A DNA stretch of 64,000 nucleotides. Source: Armatimonadota bacterium (GTDB lineage: Bacteria > Armatimonadota > Fimbriimonadia > Fimbriimonadales > Fimbriimonadaceae). The notes below the pieces were generated by a model, which saw only the letters and a program-made list of their open reading frames with translations, was not told the DNA's origin and did no database searches. Positions within the stretch are counted from its first letter, which is position 1, and the number at the start of each line of letters is the position of its first letter. Where the stretch lies: positions 57,179 through 121,178 of the forward strand of contig JACRPN010000008.1 of NCBI GenBank assembly GCA_016223145.1, written 5' to 3'. The position numbers and the translations under genes were made by a program. Positions 51,974 through 59,539 of the stretch are shown piece after piece.

Positions 51974-53410
51974 ATGAAGAGCATCGTATCCATCATCGAA
52001 GGGGTACTTCTTTTCGCTTCGTCCAGACAGGCGGTTCGAAAGCAGACCAGGTCTCAAACCCCTTCAGATGGAAAGGCCGGGCCGATCGGATGGGTTCTGC
52101 CTAACGGGGATCCGGGTCCACGCTTTCCCCTCGAAATCTCACAAGAGGAGCGAGCCCGCCACCTTTACATCCTCGGCGCCACGGGCAGCGGAAAGACGAA
52201 CTTCATCATGCAGCTCCTGGCGCGAGACATCGCCGATGGGAGGACGGTTGCCGTCATCGACCTCCGCGGCGACCTGGTGGACAAGCTGCTCGACCGGCTC
52301 GATCCGAATCGGCATGAAACCCTCAGCCGGCGAATTCAGCTGCTGGACTTGCGGGACTCTAACCGCATCATTGGCTTTAATCCGTTGGTAGGAAGCGGCG
52401 ATCCTCATTCAAGGGCGTATCTTGTGAAGGACGCCATCAAAGTCCATTCGGACTCGTGGGGCGTCCAGCTGGACGAGACACTTCGAAACGGGCTCATCCC
52501 CCTTGCGGAGGCCAACCTCAGCCTTTTGGAGCTTGAACCGTTCCTTACGGACGGTGCATACCGCCAGAGCATCGTCAGCCAATCCAGCGATCCATCGGTG
52601 ACTTCCTTCTTCAGCCGCTACGATGCCCTTTCGGCCGAGCGTCAGCAGGCCTGGTTCCTTCCCGTGCTCAACAAGGTGACGCCATTCCTGGGCATCCCAA
52701 GGCTGCGACTTCTATTTGGATCTCCAAACTGCCTTGACTTCAAGGCTTCGCTCGACGCTCCAGGCAGAATCCTGCTTGTCTCGCTGGGAGTAGACCGCTT
52801 TCATTCTGCAGCGAAGCTGATCGGCAGCCTCATCATCGGGGCGATCGAAGCAGCAGCTATGGCCCGGGTCGATACAGTTGAGCACAATCGCAACCCAGTG
52901 AACTTCTATGTCGATGAGTTTGAAACGATGGCCACAGAAGCTTTCGCCAGCATCATCGCAGAAGGGAGGCGCTTTGGTCTTGGACTGACCCTTTCGCACC
53001 AGAATCTAAGCCAGGTCAGGAGAGAGCTCCGAGACACGATCCTCAACAACTCCCTCACCCAGATCTTCTTTGCCACGGGTGGCGAAGATGCCCGAAAGCT
53101 CATCTCGTATCTCAAGCTTGGCGATGAGGAAGACCCAGTCCAGCTGCTTCAGTCTCTGCCGATTGGTCAAGCGTTCATGCGAAAGCGCCCAAACGATCCG
53201 GTCTTGATCCGTATCGACGAGAGCAAGGCGCCCAATCACTCTGCCGAGACACTTGCTAATCTGCTCTCACTCGTGCACGAAGGAATGGGATCGCTCTCCG
53301 CGGACGAGGCGCAGTCGAGAATCGCGAATCGCCAAGTCATGACAAATCCAAGCAATGCACCGGCAGAGAATCCCGCAGTGCGGCACACAAGGCGCCCAGG
53401 ACGCAAATGA
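51974..53410 (+). CDS. TraD/VirD4-like coupling ATPase
   Basis: This 478-residue ATPase has Walker A LGATGSGKTNF near residue 74 and Walker B FYVDEFETMA near 315. The C-terminal motif HQNLSQV and the TraG/TraD-like segment around FFATGGEDARKLI are also present. A short N-terminal hydrophobic stretch may anchor it. Such proteins bring DNA to a conjugation pore. It is coupled by an ATGA overlap to the replication-relaxation gene. No mating-pore genes are in the window, so transfer probably uses another element's machinery or a simpler translocation route. Confidence 0.85.
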   Translation: MKSIVSIIEGVLLFASSRQAVRKQTRSQTPSDGKAGPIGWVLPNGDPGPRFPLEISQEERARHLYILGATGSGKTNFIMQLLARDIADGRTVAVIDLRGDLVDKLLDRLDPNRHETLSRRIQLLDLRDSNRIIGFNPLVGSGDPHSRAYLVKDAIKVHSDSWGVQLDETLRNGLIPLAEANLSLLELEPFLTDGAYRQSIVSQSSDPSVTSFFSRYDALSAERQQAWFLPVLNKVTPFLGIPRLRLLFGSPNCLDFKASLDAPGRILLVSLGVDRFHSAAKLIGSLIIGAIEAAAMARVDTVEHNRNPVNFYVDEFETMATEAFASIIAEGRRFGLGLTLSHQNLSQVRRELRDTILNNSLTQIFFATGGEDARKLISYLKLGDEEDPVQLLQSLPIGQAFMRKRPNDPVLIRIDESKAPNHSAETLANLLSLVHEGMGSLSADEAQSRIANRQVMTNPSNAPAENPAVRHTRRPGRK

Positions 53411-54237
53411 AACTCGAGAATGGACCAAAGCGCGAACTCAGGCTTCAGAGCCGAGACTTCGAGGTCGTGAGGACGATCTTCCTTCATCGAATAGCCAGAA
53501 GAGATGACCTATTGGGGCTTGGGTTCTTTGGCTCGGTAGCTCGCTGCAATCAGCGCCTCTCCGATCTCGTCCGAGCGGGGTGGCTTCGACGAGTCGAAGG
53601 GATCAACGGGCTTGCGGGTCACCAGTCCGTCTACGCGCCGGGCAAAGCCGCCGCTGCCTACCTTCGAAGGTCCTTGGACTTGCCTGCAGATGAGATCTCA
53701 CGGCATTGCAGTGCGACCGAAGGGCCGCTTCTTGTCGAGCATGCCCTTAAGGTGCTGGACTTTCGAGTCCAACTGCATCGAGAGGCTGATCGGACGCTGA
53801 ACGAATGGCTGTGTGAGTCCGAGTGCCTGCATGAATTCCAAGTAGCCGCTGGTCAGTCCCCTCTTTGGGCGACGGTTGTCATGAAACCCGACGCGTACTT
53901 TCGCCTCCAAGTCGAGCAGGGGCAACGCCATATCTTTCTTGAAGTCGACCTCGGGAATGTGTCCCTGCCGCGCTTCGAGCAGAAACTGGACCGGTATCGA
54001 ACATACGCAGAATGCGGTGCCTTCTCAGAGGTGTTTGGAGAGGTCCACTTTTCAGTCTTGACCGTAACCGTTGGCGAGCGGCGACTTTCCCATCTGGCAG
54101 ACCTACCGAGCAGGAGCTTCAACCACTTCGTTACGACGTGGCAACGAATTGAGGAGCAGGGGATTCTCGGCTGCATCTGCAACACAACGAGCGGCAGCCG
54201 TGTCTGCTTCGACACGGCGCTTCGAGCTGCCGCCTAA
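53407..54237 (+). CDS. Replication-relaxation family protein
   Basis: This 276-residue protein has an N-terminal winged helix (LQSRDFEVVRTIFLHRIARR, then RCNQRLSDLVRAGWLRRV). A second half contains LVEHALKVLDFRVQL, VVMKPDAYFRL and IFLEVDLGNVSLPRFEQKLDRY, the pattern of the replication-relaxation family found beside TraD-like ATPases on integrative elements. These proteins are thought to start rolling-circle-like DNA processing. It overlaps the ATPase gene by 4 bases. No classical relaxase is visible nearby. Confidence 0.78.
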   Translation: MKLENGPKRELRLQSRDFEVVRTIFLHRIARRDDLLGLGFFGSVARCNQRLSDLVRAGWLRRVEGINGLAGHQSVYAPGKAAAAYLRRSLDLPADEISRHCSATEGPLLVEHALKVLDFRVQLHREADRTLNEWLCESECLHEFQVAAGQSPLWATVVMKPDAYFRLQVEQGQRHIFLEVDLGNVSLPRFEQKLDRYRTYAECGAFSEVFGEVHFSVLTVTVGERRLSHLADLPSRSFNHFVTTWQRIEEQGILGCICNTTSGSRVCFDTALRAAA

Positions 54238-54244
54238 CGAAACC

Positions 54245-54796
54245 ATGAAGTATTGCCTGAATTGCCATCGCCTTTGGCCCGCCCAAGCTAAGATCTGTGG
54301 ATCCTGCCGATGCAGCTTTGGAGGGAGGCTATGCTCCAACAAGCATCTCAACCCGGCCGGGTCAGTTTGCTGCGTCACTTGCGGCAGCCGGAAGCTTCTC
54401 CAATCCGCGAGGTACGTAAACCTCAATATCCCGGTGATGCTTGCGTCTTGGATCATCGGGCTCTTGCTGCTCAAATTGCTGATCTCGAACCTTGGCGCTG
54501 TACTAGGAATCGTGATTGGCGGCCTTGAAGGCATCGGGTCGTTCCTTTTCGGTCAGTCCTTGGGAGCGTTCTTCGGAGGGCTCTTCCAGATCGCAGTTGT
54601 CTGCGCGATAATGTGGCTTGGTTTTCGTCGCATCCTCGGGCAGAACTCGTTACCGGTCAAGGCATTCGAGAACGTGCTGAAGAGCTGTGCGAGGCAGATC
54701 CCTCACCTGCTTCGCTGGTCTGTGAAGGTGTTCATGAGGGCAGTCTCGGGTGCTCCGAAGCAGTCTGGACCCTCATCCGATGCGCGGCGAGATTGA
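54245..54796 (+). CDS. Double zinc-ribbon membrane protein
   Basis: This 183-residue product from ATG 54245 starts with two zinc ribbons (CLNCHRLW, CGSCRCSF, then CCVTCGSRKL). Two or three TM segments follow (SWIIGLLLLKLLISNLGA, GGLFQIAVVCAIMWLGF). A basic tail ends it. It begins 7 bases after the replication-relaxation gene, so it belongs to the same unit. Function unknown; a membrane link for the TraD-like ATPase is a possibility. Confidence 0.65.
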   Translation: MKYCLNCHRLWPAQAKICGSCRCSFGGRLCSNKHLNPAGSVCCVTCGSRKLLQSARYVNLNIPVMLASWIIGLLLLKLLISNLGAVLGIVIGGLEGIGSFLFGQSLGAFFGGLFQIAVVCAIMWLGFRRILGQNSLPVKAFENVLKSCARQIPHLLRWSVKVFMRAVSGAPKQSGPSSDARRD

Positions 54797-54811
54797 CCTT
54801 CGCCTTTTTGA

Positions 54812-55027
54812 ATGCATAAGCCGCAGTGGCAATCCAGCAAGCTCGCCTACACAGTCGAAGAGGCCGGCGACTTGCTTTCCCTCTCCAGAGCGCAAGTCTA
54901 TCGACTCATAGAATTCGGTGACTTGGATTCGATCAAGATCGGCAAGTGCCGGCGTGTCACGTACGCACAATTGGAGGCGTATGTGTCCCGAGTTGAGCAG
55001 AATCACGGCTTTGTTCGCCTGGCATAG
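54812..55027 (+). CDS. Excisionase/MerR-like helix-turn-helix protein
   Basis: The 71-residue protein has the pattern of the excisionase-type HTH family: YTVEEAGDLLSLSRAQVYRL, then IKIGKCRRVTYAQLEAYV. Such small winged-helix proteins act as recombination directionality factors for adjacent tyrosine integrases. Its last 71 bases overlap the 3' end of the integrase gene on the opposite strand. It begins 15 bases after the zinc-ribbon gene. Confidence 0.85.
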   Translation: MHKPQWQSSKLAYTVEEAGDLLSLSRAQVYRLIEFGDLDSIKIGKCRRVTYAQLEAYVSRVEQNHGFVRLA

Positions 55028-56156
55028 GCAAGCCGGCCACCCGCTCAATTCCGTCTCTCAGGATCTGCTGAGACGATGTGAGTGGGCGGGTGTAGTTGAT
55101 CTGGGTAACCCCCTCGCCTGCATGGCCAACGTGCTCTTTCAGGGTCGTGGCGGAGACCTCGGGCATGAGCTTCTCGATCCAGTTGATATGGGTCAGCCGG
55201 CAGTCGTGAGGAGTCATCTCGGCGGGCAGTCCGGTGTCTTTCAGAATCGTTCGCCATGTCGCGTAGACCAGCCCCTGCATTCGCGGCTTGTTTTCCCAGG
55301 CCGCGGACCAGACCACTTGATCCGGCTTCATCCCCGTTGTTACGTCCTTGAGGAGCCGCTTCAGCGTCGGGCACATCACGGCCAGACGTTTCTTTCGCCC
55401 CTTGGGCAGCCCGACGGTTTGGGCGCCGTTCTTTCCCCGTTGAATCGCCTTGTCGATAAAAATCAGGTCCTGATCAAAGAGCAGTTGGTCACACGTCAAG
55501 GCCATTTGCTCGCCAAGCCTGAGACCGGTCAAGAGGAAGACTCCCAGCATGGCTCGCCGCTCGGGGTCCAGTTCTTCGCTTGCGAGAGCGTTCTTCGCTT
55601 GTTCGGGAGTCAGAGCCACTGCTTCCCGAATGGGCGGAGCCTTGACCGTCAGCTTGAAAGGGTTGGCGAGACTGACGCGGCCGTAGGGTGATACCGCTTG
55701 GTTGAACACCCGAACCAAATCGCGCTTGATCTCAAGCACCGTGGCTGCACCGACCCCGTTGTCCCGAAGCTGGCGGAAGAACTGGAACACGCACATGGGA
55801 TCAATCTTGGAAAGTGATACTTGGCCCCACGTTGATCGGACGTGCAGGTTGAACCGCGAAACTCGACCTGCGATGGTCCGCTCAGCCAGAGACGCGGGCC
55901 AATCGTTCTCGGCAAGCCAATCAAACCAGCCCCCCAAGGTCAGCTCCCGATCGCGCTTGCGTGCTTCGATGGTGGCTCCCTTTCGGAGGCCCTGTAGAAA
56001 TGTCTTGCCTTCGGTTTTGTTCGGGAAGAGCCGGGAGACGCGTTTGCGCCTCTCCAGATCGTCTATCAGGGTGAATTGAACGCGCCACTTGCCCTTGTGC
56101 CGTCCCGTCAGGATTTCCCTGCAGGAGCCCTCCCGATTGTCAGCCCGCGTTCCCAT
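54957..56156 (-). CDS. Tyrosine recombinase (integrase)
   Basis: This 399-residue integrase has an N-terminal arm-binding part, a core-binding domain (LGGWFDWLAENDWPASLAER) and a catalytic domain. The Arg (LLTGLRLGEQMAL), the HxxR box (TPHDCRLTHIN), the His (LKEHVGHAG) and the Tyr (QINYTR) are visible. It lies next to tRNA-Val, with its start codon 111 bases from the tRNA's 3' end, and transcribes into the element. The tRNA gene is the likely attachment site. Short repeats at 56157-56241 between the two may be arm sites. Confidence 0.93.
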   Translation of the reverse strand: MGTRADNREGSCREILTGRHKGKWRVQFTLIDDLERRKRVSRLFPNKTEGKTFLQGLRKGATIEARKRDRELTLGGWFDWLAENDWPASLAERTIAGRVSRFNLHVRSTWGQVSLSKIDPMCVFQFFRQLRDNGVGAATVLEIKRDLVRVFNQAVSPYGRVSLANPFKLTVKAPPIREAVALTPEQAKNALASEELDPERRAMLGVFLLTGLRLGEQMALTCDQLLFDQDLIFIDKAIQRGKNGAQTVGLPKGRKKRLAVMCPTLKRLLKDVTTGMKPDQVVWSAAWENKPRMQGLVYATWRTILKDTGLPAEMTPHDCRLTHINWIEKLMPEVSATTLKEHVGHAGEGVTQINYTRPLTSSQQILRDGIERVAGLPMPGEQSRDSAQLGTHTPPIVRT

Positions 56157-56241
56157 AATTGAGAGACTACCATAATTGAGAGACCAATTGAGAGACAGCT
56201 TTGATTCGCTTGGAGCTTCGTCAAGCCTATTTCTCTCAATT
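56157..56241. repeat. AATTGAGAGA repeats, candidate integrase arm sites
   Basis: The 10-mer AATTGAGAGA occurs directly at 56157-56166, 56174-56183 and 56186-56195, and inverted (TCTCTCAATT) at 56232-56241. All four lie between the integrase start and the tRNA-Val 3' end, in an AT-rich patch. Arm-type binding sites of lambda-like integrases have this arrangement. The first copy abuts the integrase start codon, so integrase binding could also repress its own gene. Confidence 0.6.
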
Positions 56242-56266
56242 TAGGTTCAAAATAGAGGAAAAAAGG

Positions 56267-56341
56267 TGGTGGGCGATGACGGGCTCGAACCGCCGACATC
56301 CTCGGTGTAAACGAGGCGCTCTACCGCTGAGCTAATCGCCC
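56267..56341 (-). tRNA. tRNA-Val (anticodon UAC)
   Basis: On the minus strand the 5' end GGGCGAT (56341-56335) pairs with ATCGCCC near the 3' end, followed by discriminator A and an encoded CCA (56269-56267). D-arm GCTC/GAGC, anticodon stem CCTCG/CGAGG with loop TTTACAC (anticodon TAC in DNA), and T-arm GGCGG/CCGTC around TTCGAAC are all present. A run of T (TTTTTTCC) after the CCA serves as terminator. It adjoins the integrase and is the probable integration target. Confidence 0.96.
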
Positions 56342-56434
56342 GGAAGCAACGATTGAGTATACGACGAATAGGGCTCAATGGGCGTATGGGCCGTATCCAG
56401 CATGTCGGTGGAGAAGGAGCCAGGTGGCCGGCTC

Positions 56435-57802
56435 TTACCTCTTCAGATCAGAAAACAGCGCGTAGGTGGGCTGGAACGCCAGGTCTACGATGCCCGTCGG
56501 ACCGTTCCGGTGCTTGGCCACAATCAGATTGGCGACCTCGACTCGATCGGGGCTCATGTCCCTGTCCGGGTGCTCTTCGAGCCACTTCGGGTCGCGCTCG
56601 TTGTAGTGCATTTCCCGATAGAGCAGGAGCACGATGTCAGCGTCGGCTTCGATGGACCCAGATTCGCGCAAATCACTGAGCTGCGGGATGCGCTTGTCGC
56701 GGTTTTCGACCGCGCGGCTGAGCTGCGAGAGCGCGATCACCGGGACGTCGAGCTCCTTGGCCAGAGTCTTGAGCGAGCGCGAGATTTCGCTGATCTCCTG
56801 CACACGGTTTTCCGTCCGTTTCACGCCATGCATGAGTTGGAGGTAGTCCACAACAACCATCGAAAGACCGTGCTCACGCTTCAGCCTCCGGCACTTGCCC
56901 ATCATCTGGAGCGGTGAGCACTCAGAGGTTTCGTCCACATAGAGCGGCAGGCCATAAAGCGTTTCGCATGCGTCTGCCAGTTTCTTGAGCGTCCCGTGGT
57001 CCAGGTTGGGCTTCTTCATGGTGTGGGCGCTCACCTTGCTCAGCATGGAGACCAGCCTTCGTGCAAGCTGTTTGCCACCCATTTCGAGTGAAAAGAACGC
57101 GACGGGGCCGGTCGAAGAAGCCACCTTGAGCGCGGTGCGCAGGACCAGACCTGTCTTTCCCATAGAGGGCCTGGCCGCAATGATGACCAGGTCGCCCCCA
57201 TAGAAGCCCGTCGTCAGATCGTCCAAGTCGACGAAGCCGCTGGGCACGCCAAGCGTTTCTTCGCCGGTATCCAGAATCGTGTCGATGTCCGTCATGACCT
57301 CAGTGGCCAATTGACGCATCGGCAGGAAGTCCTTGCCAAGGCGCTTTGCGCCCACTTGGAAGACCGCCTGTTCGGCCGCGCTGACCTTGTCGTCGACTTC
57401 GAGCTCCGGGTCGCGCACCATCTTGACGATTTGGTGTGCCGAATCTTCGAGCCGTCGCATCGTCGCGTTATCGACCACGATGCGCGCGTAGTAGCTGGCG
57501 TTCGCCGGGCTGGGCACGGCCTGCATCACGCGGATAAGATAGTCCTCTCCGCCGACCTCCTCCAGCCGCCCACGGCGCGAGAGTTCTTGCTTGAGGGTGA
57601 CCAGGTCGATCGCCTTGTTCTCTCGTTGGAGCTGGAGCATGGCGCGGAACAGCTCGCGGTGCGCGGGTACGTACCAGTCGTCTTCACCCAAGGCCGCAAA
57701 GACCTGCTCTGCGGGCCGCTCTCCGTACATCATCGAGCCGAGGGCGCTCATCTCGGCGTCCATGCTGTGAAGGGGAATCAGGATCTCTCGCGCAACGGCC
57801 AT
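56435..57802 (-). CDS. dnaB: Replicative DNA helicase DnaB
   Basis: This 455-residue protein has the normal length and domain order of DnaB: an N-terminal helical domain (PLHSMDAEMSALGSMMYGER) and a RecA-like C-terminal ATPase with Walker A ARPSMGKTGL and Walker B MVVVDYLQLM. DNA-binding loops and ALSQLSRAVENR follow. It forms the hexamer that unwinds DNA at the fork. Together with the tRNA gene it marks return to core chromosome. Two DnaA-box-like sequences lie upstream near 57912-57949. Confidence 0.96.
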   Translation of the reverse strand: MAVAREILIPLHSMDAEMSALGSMMYGERPAEQVFAALGEDDWYVPAHRELFRAMLQLQRENKAIDLVTLKQELSRRGRLEEVGGEDYLIRVMQAVPSPANASYYARIVVDNATMRRLEDSAHQIVKMVRDPELEVDDKVSAAEQAVFQVGAKRLGKDFLPMRQLATEVMTDIDTILDTGEETLGVPSGFVDLDDLTTGFYGGDLVIIAARPSMGKTGLVLRTALKVASSTGPVAFFSLEMGGKQLARRLVSMLSKVSAHTMKKPNLDHGTLKKLADACETLYGLPLYVDETSECSPLQMMGKCRRLKREHGLSMVVVDYLQLMHGVKRTENRVQEISEISRSLKTLAKELDVPVIALSQLSRAVENRDKRIPQLSDLRESGSIEADADIVLLLYREMHYNERDPKWLEEHPDRDMSPDRVEVANLIVAKHRNGPTGIVDLAFQPTYALFSDLKR

Positions 57803-57911
57803 ATCAGTACTCTTGACACCCTATCTTCCCGGAAATGCGGGACCTTTCACAACGGATGGGAAAGCTGTTCACAGGCCCTCTAGGGCTTGTTTCAGGTTCC
57901 AATTTGCCGGA

Positions 57912-57949
57912 CTATCCACATTGCCCACGGGGATAACGTGTGTGGAAAA
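57912..57949. promoter_or_regulatory. Pair of DnaA-box-like sequences upstream of dnaB
   Basis: CTATCCACA (57912-57920) differs from the consensus TTATCCACA by one base. TGTGGAAAA (57941-57949) differs from TGTGGATAA by one base, in opposite orientation. They lie about 110-150 bases upstream of the dnaB start, in the gap before the divergent GH4 gene. They may let DnaA regulate dnaB, but two sites alone do not indicate an origin. Confidence 0.35.
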
Positions 57950-58088
57950 CCCGGCGCTGCCGATAAGCCCCGAAGAAGTAGGAGTATGTCTACTATACGC
58001 TACCAGACAGGGATTCGATTCTTCAGATATGCTTGAGCCTATGGCAGCGTCCGCAACCCAACCACACCGTACCGGTCTCGAAGGCGCC

Positions 58089-59417
58089 ATGCCCAGGAAG
58101 ATCAACGTCACCATGATCGGCGCGGGCAGCTTCTTTACCAACTCCATCTTGAAGGACGTCGTTCTCATCCCTAACTCTCTGGGCGGTGAACTACGGCTCA
58201 TCGATATCGACGACGCCCGGCTTCAGCTAGCCGCCAAGCTCATGCAGAGGATCCTGGAGGAAGCCGGCGAAGCGGACAAATGGACGATTCGGGCCAGCAT
58301 CGATCGCAAGGAGCTTCTTCCGGGCACGGACTACATCGTGAACTCGATCGAAGTGAGCGGCATCGAGTGCGTTCGCTTCGACAACGACATTCCGCTGGAA
58401 TACGGTGTGAGCCAGTGCATCGGCGACACGATCGGCCCTGGTGGGCTGTTCAAGTCGCTTCGCACGATCCCGGTGTGGATCGACATCTTGCGCGACGCCG
58501 AGAGGCTCTGCCCAAACGCCCTGGTCTTGAACTACACAAACCCCATGGGCATGATGTGCCTTGCAGCACAGCGCGCATCCACGATGAAGGTGGTCGGGCT
58601 TTGCCATTCCGTGCAGGGAACGTCCAAACTCCTAGCGAAATATGCGGAGGTCGAATACGGCCAAATGAAGTGGACATGTGCGGGAATCAACCACCTGGCA
58701 TGGTTCACCACGCTTCGGGGGCCGGATGGCACTGATTTGTATGGGACCCTAATGGAACAGGCCCGCAATCGGGAGTCGGAATTCGCCAAAGCCGAGCCCG
58801 TGCGGACCGACATGATGCTTCATTTCGGCGCGTTCATCACAGAGTCGAGTGGCCACCTAAGCGAGTATGTGCCCTATTATCGAACCAGCAAGAAGCTTCT
58901 CGACGCCTACACGATCAAGGGCTATGGGGGCCAAGAGAGCTTCTATGCCGACGAGTGGCCAGGCTGGCGCAAGGGGCAAGACGACATGCGAGCCAAGCTT
59001 ATCGCTGGAGAAGAGCCGATCAAGCTGGATCGAAGCGAGGAGTACGGCGCTTGGATCATCGAGGCGATCGAGAAGAACCGCCCGATCGTGATCTATGGCA
59101 ACGTCGCGCCGAACGAGGGGCTGATTCCGAACCTAATGTCGGACGGATGCGTCGAGGTCGCGTGCCTCATCAATCGAAACGGCGTCCAGCCCACGCGATA
59201 TGGCAGGTTGCCTAGGCAAATGGCCGCCGTGTGCGAATCGAACATGAGAATCTTCGATCTGGGCGTCGAGGCGTGCCTCAATCGCTCCAAGGAGACGGCG
59301 GTTCATGCCCTCCTGCACGATCCGCTGACGTCTGCGGTCTGCTGCCCTGCTGAGATCAAAGAGATGACGATGCGGCTCTTTGAGGCCGAGGCTCAGTGGT
59401 TGGTGGAATACAGGTAG
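58089..59417 (+). CDS. Glycoside hydrolase family 4 (alpha-galactosidase/6-phospho-glycosidase type)
   Basis: This 442-residue protein starts at ATG 58089, so that the chain begins with the NAD-binding KINVTMIGAGSFF. ATG 58041 and 58029 are longer options. GH4 hallmarks follow: IDIDDAR after the second strand, NYTNPMGMM, and the metal-binding Cys-His in VGLCHSVQG with INHLAWF. GH4 enzymes use NAD and Mn in an oxidation-elimination mechanism to cleave alpha- or beta-glycosides. The exact sugar (galactoside, galacturonide or phospho-sugar) cannot be told from the sequence here. Confidence 0.9.
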   Translation: MPRKINVTMIGAGSFFTNSILKDVVLIPNSLGGELRLIDIDDARLQLAAKLMQRILEEAGEADKWTIRASIDRKELLPGTDYIVNSIEVSGIECVRFDNDIPLEYGVSQCIGDTIGPGGLFKSLRTIPVWIDILRDAERLCPNALVLNYTNPMGMMCLAAQRASTMKVVGLCHSVQGTSKLLAKYAEVEYGQMKWTCAGINHLAWFTTLRGPDGTDLYGTLMEQARNRESEFAKAEPVRTDMMLHFGAFITESSGHLSEYVPYYRTSKKLLDAYTIKGYGGQESFYADEWPGWRKGQDDMRAKLIAGEEPIKLDRSEEYGAWIIEAIEKNRPIVIYGNVAPNEGLIPNLMSDGCVEVACLINRNGVQPTRYGRLPRQMAAVCESNMRIFDLGVEACLNRSKETAVHALLHDPLTSAVCCPAEIKEMTMRLFEAEAQWLVEYR

Positions 59418-59460
59418 GGGCGGAGGGACAAAGGGATCTAGAGCAAAGGGATGATCCCTG

Positions 59461-59482
59461 TGGGGCAGATGATCAGTCTGCC
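59461..59482. repeat. Dispersed palindromic repeat, copy 1
   Basis: TGGGGCAGA-TGAT-CAGTCTGCC. It matches the copy at 62361-62382 at 18 of 22 positions; the four differences fall in the centre. It lies between the GH4 gene and the minus-strand gene ending at 59540. The outer arms GGCAGA/TCTGCC can form a small hairpin. Confidence 0.6.
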
Positions 59483-59539
59483 AGTGTAGGCCCTAGACCC
59501 GAAATTGCCCGTAGGGGAGATTGGGCCGGGGCGCTTGCC

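Noticed and set aside
57803-58088. Chromosomal origin near the DnaA-like boxes
   Set aside because: Only two imperfect boxes, no AT-rich unwinding element, and no dnaA or dnaN nearby.
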